From Diogma glabrata (lineage: Eukaryota; Arthropoda; Insecta; Diptera; Cylindrotomidae): DNA of 64,000 nucleotides. The position numbers and the translations under genes are program-made. Numbering within the stretch: the stretch's first letter is position 1; each line of letters begins with the position of its first letter. Of this stretch, positions 45,401 through 55,495 are shown in pieces. The notes under the pieces were generated by a model. The model was given only the letters and a program-made list of their open reading frames with translations, searched no databases and was not told the DNA's origin. The DNA lies in contig OY856188.1 of NCBI GenBank assembly GCA_963693315.1, forward strand, positions 267,401,114 through 267,465,113, written 5' to 3'.

Positions 45401-48400
45401 TGATGAAATATGGGGGTGGACGTGGTGATCGCGGTTTTTTTCACGTATGGGGTCGCCAGGGTCTTCTTACGCCACTTGTATTTTTTTCTTTGATCCGCTT
45501 AAATTCTGAGAAACGCGTACTGTACTGGTTATTTGTGCTGGAGCTGCAGGCATTCATTGTTTGATCCCACAGACTGAAACTAGTTTGGGGCTTAAAAATA
45601 TCGCTAGGTGCGCGGCCTGCTAAACAACTTCGTTGATTTTTTCAACGAAGCCAGTTCTCCGTTACACTCTTTGCAAAGATGGGTCATATAATAGATGCTA
45701 CATATGTGATTACAAATGTAAGGAAACGATAAAAAGCGGTCAATTTTGCATAGGACGATTTTAAAAAAATTAACAGTAACCAAAAAATCAAAGTATTGAG
45801 ATGAAATTTAAATTAACTGTTTTATGGAGGACCTGAAAATAATCAATCCTGTTTTGACCGCTTGTATTGGCAAATGGCAACTGGTTTTGAGCACCACCCA
45901 TGACAAATATTTATTTTTCTCTCACAAAAACAAAACAATTAACACAAACCATTCGCGCTTTCAATTTCTAATATGGAGAATATATTACACGACTTAGTAA
46001 ATGTTTTCCAAATTTAAACTTTAGTTTCAGCTTCCTCAGCAACAAAAGTTAATTCTGTTTGTAAATTAGAATCCCCGATTCCTTAATTTGTACAACGCAA
46101 GTAGAAAGCCAACCAAAGCATATTGGGTTTCACAATGGTTTTGATATTGGTAGTTAGCTTAGAAGATAAAATAAAAAAGTGACAAATTACTGAAAATGTG
46201 ATTTGTTGAGGGCATTTGTAAATGCCTACATTGTGTGTCTGTGATCGTAAACCATTTTCTAATTAGTTACTTTTCAAAATTTTACCAAAAGGAGAAAAAA
46301 TTGAACGAGATTGGTTAGTTGTGAGCTCCAATAAAGATGCCTGTTATTGCCTACCGTGTCTATTATTTAGCACGAATATTAAGTAAAATTGTTCTTATTT
46401 CTGTTGTCCTCAAGGATATTCTTAAGTTAAATTATACGACAGATTACCGGTTTACAATTATTTTGCGATCAAATGGAAGGCCAAGCAAAATTAATGAGGA
46501 CCATTTTAAAAATAATTTTGGGTACTATTTTGTTTTGAGGTGAAAGGAACATGGCTTTGAGCGGAGACAGCCATCTGATTGATGAACCTAATAACGGTAG
46601 CTTCTTGGGAATTTTGGAGATTATTAGTCACTGTGATCCTTTGCTACGTTATCAGTTAGAAAAAGTAAGAATTTCCAAGCAAGCTCAGTATCGTTAACAA
46701 GTCCATTATTTATCATCGGAAATCCAAAATAAGCTCATTCAACTATGTGCAAGCCATGTAGAATTAGTAATTCAAGCTGAATGAAGGACAAGGGTATGCT
46801 AACGCAAGCAACATGAAAAGTGAAAACAAGAGTACAAAAAGAGAGATTTGTAGAGAAAACCTATAAGCTGTGTATTCCCCATGTGAAGCTCATAGTCTTG
46901 ATCTCTGTTGAGTTAATTCTGCCGAATGGTATTAAAATTAGGTTACATTTGTTGGAATAATTTAATAATTTAATAATTTATGACCAAGAAACAGAATTCA
47001 AAAGAAACACGATTTTAGTTATTGCAGATTTAGTAATACCAAGCGTAATGTTCAAATTCGAAGAAAAGAGGAGGAAATAATAACTGCATGTACATAGCAA
47101 TTTGTTGCAATATACAAGGCAGATATTTCAGAAGAGTTGGCAAATGAGGTAATTCACCTCAAACACGTATATGCGGAATATTTCGAAGAAAATTTTTCGC
47201 TCTAGATTTATTGAATGCAATTGCCATTAAAAATATTGATACTATTTTTCCAGTGCCATTGCCAAACGTTCCTTTAGAGTATTATCACGAATCAAAAATT
47301 TCGACAGATCCTGTTTCTTTCAAGAGCGTGTCTTGCGATTCTGTACTAAGAATCAAAATTAGCGAGGCAGTTAATTTTCGGTGACATTATAGATGTTTTT
47401 GTATCAACCAATGCGTTGAAAGCTCAATTGTTATGAAAAAAGTAAGAACAACTCACAAAATTCGCTTTTGACAAACGAATTCCCTTGAGATATCACATGA
47501 GGCAATAGCAGTGAAAATAATGAGATAGCACTAGCCAAGGTGATAGCTTAGGAGTGCTGGCAGATGAAGTCTATTCAGCCAACGGTAGCACCCTCAATCT
47601 TAGTTATGAAGTATTCCTTGACGATAGTACCTACGTGATTGCTTTCTCGAAGAATCGAGCCTTCATATAACTCTATGTGTGGATTATTCATTGGAGAAGA
47701 CAGCGTATCTGGATTATTAGCAAACTCATTTTTGTTTTGTCTTTGCAAGTTTTTAAATCAAATTTGCTATTTATAGACGAGGAAAAAAAGCACTAAACCT
47801 AAGCAAATTGGCAGAGTAAGATGGATCGAGATGCGGCTTTTTGCATTCGATTCAGGAAGCCGTCATAAAAGTTTGTGAACATAGCCACTTTTCGACAAAA
47901 AACCTCTGGAGTACCTAGGGGCCAGGGCGGGTTATATACACCTGATCTCCTTGAACTTTCCATAATTTCAGCTCGTAATTGATCGAAGCTCGTTATTCGG
48001 GGGGTTTTTGGGGTCGCTGAATACGAATATGATGTCGGCGATGACTCTCGGAGTAATTCGGGCCCAGGGCGGGTATGTCTAACTCATCTCTTGGAACTTT
48101 ATATTAATTCAGCTTGAAATTGATCGTTGCTGGGGCCACTGAACACGAATATGATGTCTACGATGACCTTCGCAGTACCTAGGGGTCAGGGTGGGTTACA
48201 TACACCTTATCTCCTGCAACTTTTGATAAATACAGCTCGAAATTGATCGAAGCTCGTTACTCGGGTGTTTTTGAGGTCGCTGAACACGAATATGATGTCG
48301 ACGATGGACCTCGGAGTACTTAGGGCCCAGGGCGTGTATGTCTAACTTATCTCCTGGAACCTTTTTTACTAAAAATAAAAATTTATTTTCCCACACTTTT

Positions 48401-49270
48401 GTTTTTATTTTATCGTTGATTTGAATTAGTAATTTCAAACAATCAAAATATTCTAACATAAAGTTCATCATCGTCATAATTACCAGGAAAGTTATAAATT
48501 AAATTTAAAATTAAAAACTGAATACGACATTAATCCTCTTACAAAACTAAAAATATCTTGCTTCGTCTGTAATCTAAATTTATTGATATTGTTAGTTTAG
48601 TCTAACTAAATATACCATTCGTCTGTCTAATGCTGTAGACTTTTAAGTCATAATGTCAACAGAAATTTTTTTTTCAACTTCATCCTCTTAAAATGACTAG
48701 TTTTAGAGATTGACGTATTTTATAAATTCGACATTAAGCTCTCGCTTGTGTTGAATTTTAAGCAATAATTGTTATACATATCAAACAATCGTCACTTGGT
48801 TGTTTATCAATATCTGGGTTTCAATTTTAAAAATTCATGTAATACTTACTTGTGTAAAATGACCAGTTTGCGATGAAAATCTTGCACCAAATCGATATAA
48901 TTTAACTTCATCGAACCACATTTGAATCATTTCTCGAAAACTATTATTTTTTAATGTTTTTGTGATGCCAGTGCTTCGAAGAATGGCTAAATTTTCACCG
49001 TAAGGAAATCGCCCTAAAACGGATTTAAATTTTTAATAAATGATTTTGATTTGTTAAAAATTTAATTACCTGTAACACGATTACTACTGTGTCTGAATTC
49101 ACAATTATCCGCCCATTTTTGTGCTTTTCCCGCTAATTCTTCATCCCATTGTAATTCATACATATATTCTGCACCAGGTAGTCCATAAACTCTACCTTGT
49201 GCTATCCGATCACGAAATTGATTATGTGCGGTAAGGATTATATTTTTTTCTCCTGGTTGCAGTCCTGTTT
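39094..49270 (-). CDS. CAP-superfamily secreted protein (venom-allergen-5-like), three 3' exons
   Basis: Minus-strand host gene with visible exons 49270-49070, 49013-48850 and 39498-39094, introns of 56 bp and 9351 bp, all GT-AG, with phases 1 and 0 that keep the frame. The CAP domain runs through all three: LTAHNQFRDRIAQG, then QWDEELAGKAQKWADNCEF, PYGENLA, and the two family signatures GHFTQMIWADT and YVCTYGPGGN. These extracellular proteins occur in insect saliva, venom and body fluid; the specific role is unknown. The first exon begins mid-codon, so at least one upstream exon with the signal peptide is missing from view. The last exon ends in an unusual Tyr/Asn/Gln-rich tail of about 85 residues. 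No disruption is visible in the exons. The long intron carries PDH copy B, a GT43 retrocopy, a hAT remnant and tandem repeats. Confidence 0.9.
39499..42001. other. CAP intron, left part: AT-rich DNA
   Basis: No gene supported. A repeat pair at 40660-41030 and an old dispersed repeat to about 41600 lie here. A GC-rich island, GGGGCCGGGGCCGGGCTCCG, sits at about 41851-41870 in otherwise AT-rich DNA. Confidence 0.5.
40660..41600. repeat. Dispersed repeat with an internal direct duplication
   Basis: ATCGATTTAGCAAAATCC, then TTTTGTAATGTTCGTAGATAAGG at 40674-40742 recurs in altered form at 40957-41022. The stretch 41280-41600 is GC-richer and contains TACGGAACCCTA. No domain recognised; a non-autonomous repeat is likely. 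Confidence 0.5.
42110..42193 (+). promoter_or_regulatory. Putative promoter of PDH copy B
   Basis: TATAAATA (42110-42117) is followed 33 nt later by TCAGTC (42143-42148), a match to the arthropod initiator consensus, then TATCTGATTAGATT and TTTGACGTCTG (42183-42193). Copy E has TATATAAG, TTAGTCTG and TATCTGATTGGAAT in the same order. It lies on the strand opposite to the CAP gene. Confidence 0.6.
42472..42518 (-). other. G-quadruplex-prone tract on the minus strand
   Basis: The top strand is a run of ACCCCC, ACCCC, TCCC, CACCC and TCCCC blocks. The minus strand therefore has at least five G3-5 tracts with loops of one to four bases. It lies in the transcribed leader of PDH copy B and in the CAP intron. 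Confidence 0.7.
42930..43275. repeat. Direct repeat, copy within PDH B
   Basis: TGAGATATCACATCC, GCAATAGCAGTGAGATA, CAACGGTAGCA-CCTCAATCTTAG and GAGCCTTCATATAACT match 47490-47775 in the same order and orientation. Non-coding. Confidence 0.75.
43638..43655 (+). other. Conserved splice-donor-like site of PDH copy B
   Basis: GGTGAGTCATATTTTAAT is identical over 18 bp to copy A, followed by TATGTATGTAGGTGTGTGAG. Upstream text (ACGGCCGA, GGGGTGGAG) partly resembles copies C and E, suggesting the end of a transcribed leader exon. Confidence 0.6.
44214..45060 (+). pseudogene. Broken, intronless copy of a GT43 beta-1,3-glucuronosyltransferase gene
   Basis: The open start (44214-44405) has an N-terminal membrane segment TLTIIIVISLCILYIIRSS, as expected for a type II Golgi enzyme. 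Next comes FVTPTYPR, EQVAEIT and LGQTLMHIPNLYWIVADD with two TGA stops, then PFTHISSPMPDIYR. A frameshift leads to VPRGVSNKRAALSWIKNN and LGVLYFGDDDNTFDL, the Mn/UDP-binding DDD box. A second shift near 44840 leads to KWPVDMAGYAVNIEY and EEDGFLRSL with the catalytic Glu. The final Trp of the usual LVWHTQT reads as a stop. The family normally adds glucuronic acid to galactose in proteoglycan linkers or glycoprotein glycans. All domains lie in one uninterrupted stretch, so this looks like a retrocopy; stops and shifts make it non-functional. Confidence 0.85.
45265..45410 (+). repeat. TG-rich tandem block of PDH copy B
   Basis: TATGTATGTATACGTGAGTG and GGGGGTATGGATGATGGTGTG repeat about three times, much like the blocks in copies A, C and E. 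Confidence 0.7.
45628..45666 (+). other. 3' terminal stem-loop of PDH copy B
   Basis: CTTCGTTGA (45628-45636) pairs perfectly with TCAACGAAG (45642-45650) across a TTTTT loop, then CCAGTTCTCCGTTACA ends the element. Relative to copy A, two base pairs changed on both sides. Confidence 0.65.
46300..47440 (+). pseudogene. hAT-type (ZMYM1-like, DUF4371) transposase remnant
   Basis: Plus-strand pieces in order: WLVVSSNKDACYCLPCLLF (46312-46370), like the TTF zinc-finger entry with the C--C pair; FLGILEIISHCDPLLRYQLE (46596-46655); HYLSSEIQNKLIQLCASHVE (about 46705-46765); and ISEELANEVIHLKHVYAEYF (about 47125-47190). These match the order of ZMYM1-like hAT-derived proteins common in arthropod genomes. 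Stops and shifts break the frame, and the dimerisation region at the C-terminus is barely readable. It lies in the long CAP intron. An inactive copy. Confidence 0.72.
47490..47775. repeat. Direct repeat, second copy outside PDH B
   Basis: It matches 42930-43275 through TGAGATATCACAT, CCAAGGTGATAGCTTAGG, CAACGGTAGCACCCTCAATC and GAGCCTTCATATAACTCTAT. It follows the hAT remnant. It may be a fragment of another PDH copy, or the element carrying the hAT remnant may share this block. Confidence 0.75.
47835..48375. repeat. About 130-bp tandem repeats related to the 33-36 kb palindrome
   Basis: Three to four units of GGGTTTTTGGGGTCGCTGAA, CACGAATATGATGTC, CTCGGAGTA and GGGCCCAGGGCGGGT, starting with GATGCGGCTTTTTGCATTCG, the same motif that opens the arms at 33018 and 36430. 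Non-coding. Confidence 0.75.
48850..49013 (-). CDS. CAP gene, middle exon
   Basis: 164 nt between CCGTTTTAG and the donor GTAAGT. It encodes RFPYGENLAILRST, REMIQMWFDEVKLY and SSQTGHFTQ, the central CAP helices and the start of signature 1, joining directly to MIWADT in the next exon. Confidence 0.9.
49070..49270 (-). CDS. CAP gene, first visible exon
   Basis: The acceptor TTCTTTCAG precedes 49270 and the donor G|GTAAT follows 49070. The exon starts with two bases of a split codon, so it is internal. It encodes QPGEKNIILTAHNQFRDRI, then QWDEELAGKAQKWADNCEFR. An apparent Met (MFLLSE) just upstream lies in the intron and is not the start. Confidence 0.9.
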
Positions 49271-52200
49271 CTGAAAGAAGAAACAAAGAAACAAGCTTTA
49301 AAAACTGTCAACAAAATTTGAGCCTTGTAAATTGTAATTTAATTATATATAACCCTGGATAGATTTCCTGGAACGTTTTAGGGAAAGTTATCCCTACTTA
49401 AACGCGTTCACCCCAATTTTAATCTTTTTTTATATTTAAATCCACCAACGATTTTTTTTTATTTAAATAAATAATAAATAAATAAGAGGATTAAATTTAT
49501 TTGAACGAATGCAAATAAATTTTGGTATAAAAATAAATAAAGATGTTGTTGAGGTATTATGTAAAAATATTTATATTGATTATTTATGGGAATTAAAAGT
49601 CAACTTTTTTATCTATATATTTTTATGAATGAATAACTAAAAATTTAACGGGATTTCGGAATATGAGTAAGCTCCTTATTATTCATTATCATTTTCAATA
49701 AATGCTGCTCGCGTGGGTGGGTTCATTTATAAATTATAATATATAAACGAAATTGATTATCTAAAAATTAATTTGCTAAATTGAAAAAACGAATACAAGG
49801 GTGAGCTTATAGGTTACTATTGTAACTAATCTAAACCAACCAAATTATTGGTTTCATCCAATAATTCTAAAACTTATCTTTAATTAATATCAATTTTTGT
49901 TTCATCGTTGATTTTTTTATACTTATTCCTTGCTACTTTTGCTTCTGATGAAAATCCAAACCATAAATCATTTTGGAGAAAATTAAATTTACTTAGCTGT
50001 TTGTGGAGAGTTTACAACACAAAAAATCAACATGAAAGATAAGAGATTTATTTTGTTTATTTTTTGAAGGTTAATTTTATTTAGATCATTATTCTTAGTC
50101 GTTTGAAATGAGAAAGTGGAATAATTTTTTTCATCTGAACAAGCTGATGATAACGGTCGTAATATAATTTTGGGATTAGATGTGGGTAGGGGATTGATTT
50201 GAATCAACTTTATTCAATTTTTGAGGATGTCTAAGAGGCTTTTAAATTCAAGTTAGTTATATTGAAGTAATTAAGGTTGGGTGGAAAAATATTTTTACAA
50301 ACATTCCCTCACAATAAAACTCAGATTATAGACAACAGGACTGAAATGAACTGAACTATGTGGATATTTCTCATAGTTGCCAATAAAGACACAAAGGTAT
50401 AAGAAGAATATCATTTTGTAGAAAGATCAAAAGATTGAGAACGAAAAACAATCGGCCCCCAGAAATTATATCTGTTCTAAAGTGGGTATATTCTAGAAGA
50501 GTGCTTGGTATCGGTTTTTTGGTGGGCCTACGCAGTAAAATCCCGTATTAAAATTCTTTCCTGTCAAGTAGACGATCATTTGACTACGTTTATGTAGTAA
50601 CTCCAAGAACATATACTAATTGTCATGCATTCATTCACAAAAACCAAGATCATAAGAAGCACAATTTTTATAGCATTGGCAGGAACGATAAAAACGATTC
50701 CAATATACGTGACTTTGGAGTAGTTCTTTGTAACTTCAATTAGTATAATATAGTAGAAATATATCTACTGGAAATAAGGTCAGCTGAAATAGTGTAACAT
50801 TGAATGATAACAAAAAATTTGGAAAAAAATTTTGGAAAAAAAATATAAATTACAAATTTTTCGAGACAAGTAGGAACGGAAATAATTTTGAAACCTAAAA
50901 TTGTCATAAATATTCAAAAGATCTTGATTTAAATATTGCATTCACTCTAATAGTCTACGTTGCTTTGGGCATAATCTAAAAGCCGAAAGAAACATTGAAA
51001 AACGCCGACCTGTTATCTGATTGTGTAATGGCTGTCTGACATAATCACAATTCTCATGTTCTACAAATTTTACCTAAACTGAAATATGCGAATCTTTCGA
51101 TTCCCCGATTGCACTGTCTAACAAAATTATGCGGATATAGTGGCTTGTCGGCACAAATTATTTGACTTTCCACTCGGCCTGTTTTTCAGCACTTTAACAG
51201 ATAATGTTAATACCGATGGTTCGTAGTGAATAACCTGACCTATTCTTGTTTTTTGCTCAACATAGTGCATACTTCAGATGTCAGATTACTAAATCATTTT
51301 TACTTTAAAAACTTTAACGCAAGGCAAAACTTTTTCATTTTCTGTCCAATTCCATTGTTTATTTGAAGATGATGTCCCTGGCTATATTTTTCACTTCCAC
51401 ATGAAGTCCCTTCGATTAATCTGACCTTACCTATATAATCCAGATTTCTGTACCGCTATACATATTTGTCTCCGAATCTCGTGGGAAGCAAATAAAGATA
51501 TACAAATACATAAAACAATAAGCGCCGATAACGTTTTAACACTTTCTCTTAACTCGAGTAACTGGTGTTCAAATAGTCAGCAACTTTGGTCATCTGGCTA
51601 ATTCAGAAACATCGATAATGAAATTGGCAAGCAATTTTCTCTAAATTATCAAGTTAAACCTTTGTTATGATACCACAAATTTATTGTATGCGAGTACCAG
51701 CGGTCAATCCTGCTCTACAAAATGGTCATCAAACCCTTAGGTGAGTCATAACAGGTTGTGTCTCTTAAATGGTCAAAAAAAATCAAATACTTGGTATGTT
51801 AAAACTTGAACGAATATTCTAGGAAAACCTTCAGATAAAGAATGAGTACTTGAAATTTTTCGTCTGAGAAATATAAATCTTTTGACCTCCAATTGGAGGA
51901 TTGACAGCAGGATGATCCAGTGGAAAGACTGCACAAGGTCATCATTGTTATTAATAAGGACTCGGATAAGCGACCTAGCCAAATTTTATGAAAAAAAATC
52001 GACAACTTTGAGATTTACTGCTATAGTACCATCAACTAAAACAAGTTGTGGTTGGTTTCATTGTTTACGGCGCAAGATACTTGAGGACCACTCCCCTAGC
52101 AACATATGGTTTCTGAGGCGACATATGTGGCGATAATGGACAAAAGATTGGTTACATGCAGCAATGTATACGTTAATCATGTCACCTGGACAAGCTCGGA

Positions 52201-53424
52201 CACCAACGAAAGAAATCGTTGACTGACTATTGTCAACAAATTTTTAAAAATATCTGGTTGGAGTTGTTTTAATTACGGAAAAAGTAAGAAAGCTCTTTAA
52301 CATATCAAAAATCTTATAATATCATCAAAATGTGCCACTAACCAAAATGAATGACTGTTAGATAAATAAATGGTTGAAAGAATATAATTTTTACAGAGTG
52401 TTTCCCAATGTCTTATCCACTTGAATTGTGGTCTCAATGCAATGTAGTTTTCATACGGAAATGTGGGACCACATTGGCACCCCAAAAGAAAATGAGGATT
52501 TGAGGAATTCATAAACTTTTATTTTAAAATTCCGAGAATAAAAATTGTCAGGAAATCTGAAAAGCGTAATTTTACACCTTGTTACCCGAACCGTAACAAT
52601 AAGTGCCACAATGGTTGCCGTGTTGTGACGCGTAAGGTTTGTTAGTTTAAGTAATAAATATTTGATACAAAAAAACTATCAACCGGGCACTCCTCTAGGC
52701 GAGGTTCTACCTCCGCTTCTTAGGAACTTACCAAATAATAGATTTAATGTTTTAAAATATCAACCTACAACTAAATGTACTTGGCAAATATGTTAAAAGT
52801 GAGCATGCAATTTACAATTCCAAAAACACAGACTTGAACCCTTAGAATATATATGTATAAATATAGAGAGAACGTCCCTACAAAAATTTATAAAGAGAAA
52901 CAAAACAAATCGTCATAGCAAATCTTTTCCATTTTGATTTGTTTTTCAATGTTTATATTTACTACCACAAACTTTTTTATTAAATTACATATTAAAAACA
53001 ATTCTCAATTTAAAATGCCAAAAAGTATTAAATGTTTTCTTAATAGTTGTGCTAATTTTTATAAAATGCATGACAATAATTACGAGAATAATTAAAATTT
53101 ATTGAGTTTTTTCCACTGAAGAAATATTTAAGTTTTGTAATTATTTTCAAACTATATTATGAAAGTTTGCTGACAAAATTTTTTCATAATTGAAAAATTT
53201 ATTTTTCATTGATCTACTTTCAAAAAACTATATTTGGTAATAACTAATAACAATATCCAAAATGCTTCTTTTCTGTAAGTTTTATGAACCCAAATGCAGG
53301 GAGAAACTATGTTTTTTGTGGTAGGGTTTTTTTCTTGTAGATTAAAAAGCTCGCAATAATTCTACAATTTTGAAGTAATTAAAAATTAAATTTCGGTTTC
53401 CAAGAGAGTAAAACAAAAAAGTGC
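49271..53424. other. Upstream of the visible CAP exons: no gene recognised
   Basis: The missing first exon of the CAP gene could lie here or farther right. A minus-strand hydrophobic start (MLIFCVVNSPQTA, about 49990-50030) precedes AAGTAAAT but ends in the wrong phase. Frames at 51773-52136 and 52297-52512 were not recognised. Part of 51000-52200 (e.g. LSIPRLH) may be very decayed retroelement text. Confidence 0.4.
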
Positions 53425-53566
53425 GTAATCTTTACATGTGGTTGAAGCAAAACTTCTTTGACTACTGTGGCAGGTATTACTAAAAATTTTAAATATAAAA
53501 CAAATATGTCATATTGAAATTTATAGTGATAGTTATTGATAATTTAACTCACAACATGTGTAATAA
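53425..53566. repeat. Left arm of a 141-bp inverted repeat around a non-LTR element
   Basis: The reverse complement contains ATTACACATGTTGTGAG, TTTCAATATGACATATTTG, TTTTTAGTAATACCTG and CATGTAAAGATTAC, matching 56500-56640 in order at roughly 75-80% by eye. Confidence 0.8.
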
Positions 53567-53955
53567 CGAAGCATCATAGTCTTACAAAGTATTACAAACC
53601 AAGTTTAACGATGAATACATGTCCATTTAATTCAACGACAAGATTTGGTACAACAATTGATGCGGTTTTTTGCAAATAATTTAGCAAATTTGCAAAGTAA
53701 AGTTTATGTTTCTCACTTTAGTAATCATAAAACTCTAATTTCATATTTCAATTATGATAATAATTGACTTGACTTTTTTTTATAGTTCGAATTAATCACT
53801 TAGGTTATTGACCTCTAATGCTTTATGCACGTGTTAACGATGGGAAAGGAAAGTTAAATGGTTGCTATTTAGGGACTTGGGATAGGACTGGAGCGATAGT
53901 GTTGATGTACTACTGATTCAAAAGCTTGGGGATTCTACGTAGCAGGGAAAACATT

Positions 53956-55173
53956 TTATGGTAATCGATTCCACCAGTATACCGAAAGTGGAAGGAAGGT
54001 GTTATTATAGCTAGATGTTCTCACATATACGACCTCCAAGGTATGCTTACGGGAATGTGACAATTGTCTTGTGGCTCGTGACGATCTACGCAATGGAGGC
54101 ATTAAATCATTAACTTCTTTAGAGCATTTACCGTAGTAGTATTTGTAGAATAGTGTAAGAGCTCCAACCACTGTTCTATGATAGAGAGAATCCATACCCG
54201 ATGTTATCATTGGATCATTAATCAGTTTTAAAGCATGTCTGTGAACTCTGTCTACAAAATTTAAAGAGGTTTCTGGTGCTGCAGCCCATAAATGGGAGTC
54301 GAATTCGAGTATCGGTCGCATATATGCCTTATAGATCGTAGCAATTTCAGATGGAGAGAAAAAGCTTTTACAGCGACGTAGGAAGCCAAGTCGTTGGGAT
54401 CCCAATTTTGCCACGGAAAGAATATGATCATGCCATTTTTGTTTGTGATTGATATCCAACAGTTTGTGATTAGTAACCAACAGCTTAAGCTTCGGCGAGT
54501 TTATTATTGGTTGCCTGGAAAACGTTGCATTGCAGCTATATAGCGAGGTTTTATGGGACAAAACGCACGACTTCGTCTTCATAGCATTAAATGTCACAAG
54601 ATTCCGTTTACCCCAATCCAGGATTAATTCAAGATCTACATCCAAGGATTCAACCATTTTTCTGCGATGACAGTTAGTAGTTAGACTAGATAGCTGATTT
54701 TTAAAAGAATAAGAATGGAAGATAGTACTGTCATCGGCAAAGCTATATATTGGGTTTGTGGTGATAGATAACAAATCGTTGATAAAGATCAGAAAAAGGG
54801 TTGGCGGTAAAACCGAACCCTGGGGAACACTGGCTTGGATTTGGAATTTATCCGACATGGCACCATCCAGCACTACTGTGATAGATCTATGGGATAAAAA
54901 ATCTTCTAACCAACAGATCAAGGTCTTACAGACTCCAAATGAAATTAAATTATTGACAAGAGCCCGATGCCAAACTCTGTCAAACGCCTTGGATATATCA
55001 AGGGAAATAATATGAGACTCACCAAAGTCATGAACTGGTTTACCCCATTTCTCCGTGAAGACTGACATGATGTCACCAGTATACCGTGTTTTACATAATC
55101 CATATTGCCGATCGTGGAGAAGATTGTTGTTTTCGAGATATGCCATTAGTTTATGATTAATATTTTTTTCCAT
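53956..55173 (-). pseudogene. Reverse transcriptase portion of the 53.8-56.5 kb element
   Basis: A 405-codon open frame: LLHDRQYGLCKTRYTGDIMS, SLDISKAFDRVWH (first catalytic Asp), QASVPQGSVLPPTLFLIFIN, YSFADDSTIFHSYS (catalytic FADD), WGKRNLVTFNAMKTKS (thumb), then LEFDSHLWAAAP and VYWWNRLP near the end. Its Met is internal to the polymerase, so this is not a real start; the full protein would have begun in the broken endonuclease part. Catalytic residues are kept although the element as a whole is disrupted. Confidence 0.9.
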
Positions 55174-55495
55174 AACTTTAGCAAGTATCGATGTTAATGC
55201 AATGGGACGATAGTTTGATGGGTCAGACTTGTTACCCTTCTTCGGGACTGGTTGAACATTAGTCAGTTTTCACATTGATGGGTAAAGACCCGAGCTTAAG
55301 GACAAATGAAAGAGACTAATAAGTGGGTAGACCAGGGTATCAGCGTAACGTTTTAGTACAATAGGTGGTATACTGTCCGAACCAGCAGATTTGCTAAGAT
55401 TAAGCAATGGTGACCGCAAAATTCTTGGACGAAAGTATATTTTGTTTATTGATGATTGGATAGGTGGAATGTTCGGCGGGTTTATACCAGAATCA

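Larger units (their letters stand above)
42002..45666 (+). mobile_element. PDH-family element, copy B, with terminal TGTTACG...CGTTACA
   Basis: The element starts TGTTACGAAG and ends CTCCGTTACA, short inverted ends, flanked by CTCT on both sides (41998-42001 and 45667-45670), a likely 4-bp target duplication. In order: the GTTGTACAAC palindrome, a TATA/initiator region (42110-42193), a C-rich block (42472-42518), a block also found at 47490-47775, a donor-like GGTGAGTCATATTTTAAT (43638), TG-rich DNA, a broken GT43 gene copy (44214-45060), a second TG-rich block (45265-45410), GGGTCGCCAGGGTCT (45451) and the terminal stem-loop. No transposition protein was found. Ends and target size fit integrase-type mobilisation (TG...CA, 4 bp), as in LTR or Ginger-like elements, but no LTR pair exists. 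Confidence 0.72.

Noticed and set aside
45211..45444. 77-codon minus-strand Thr/His/Pro-rich ORF
   Set aside because: Comes from the TG-rich block of PDH copy B read in reverse.
42930..47775. LTR pair of a 4.8-kb retrotransposon (direct repeats at 42930 and 47490)
   Set aside because: The left repeat lies inside PDH copy B, ends do not read TG...CA, and no gag-pol lies between them.
49989..50207. Possible signal-peptide exon for the CAP gene
   Set aside because: The donor-like site after it ends in the wrong codon phase for the exon at 49270.
51000..52200. Possible decayed BEL or other retroelement text on the plus strand
   Set aside because: Only isolated words such as LSIPRLH match; no ordered set of motifs.
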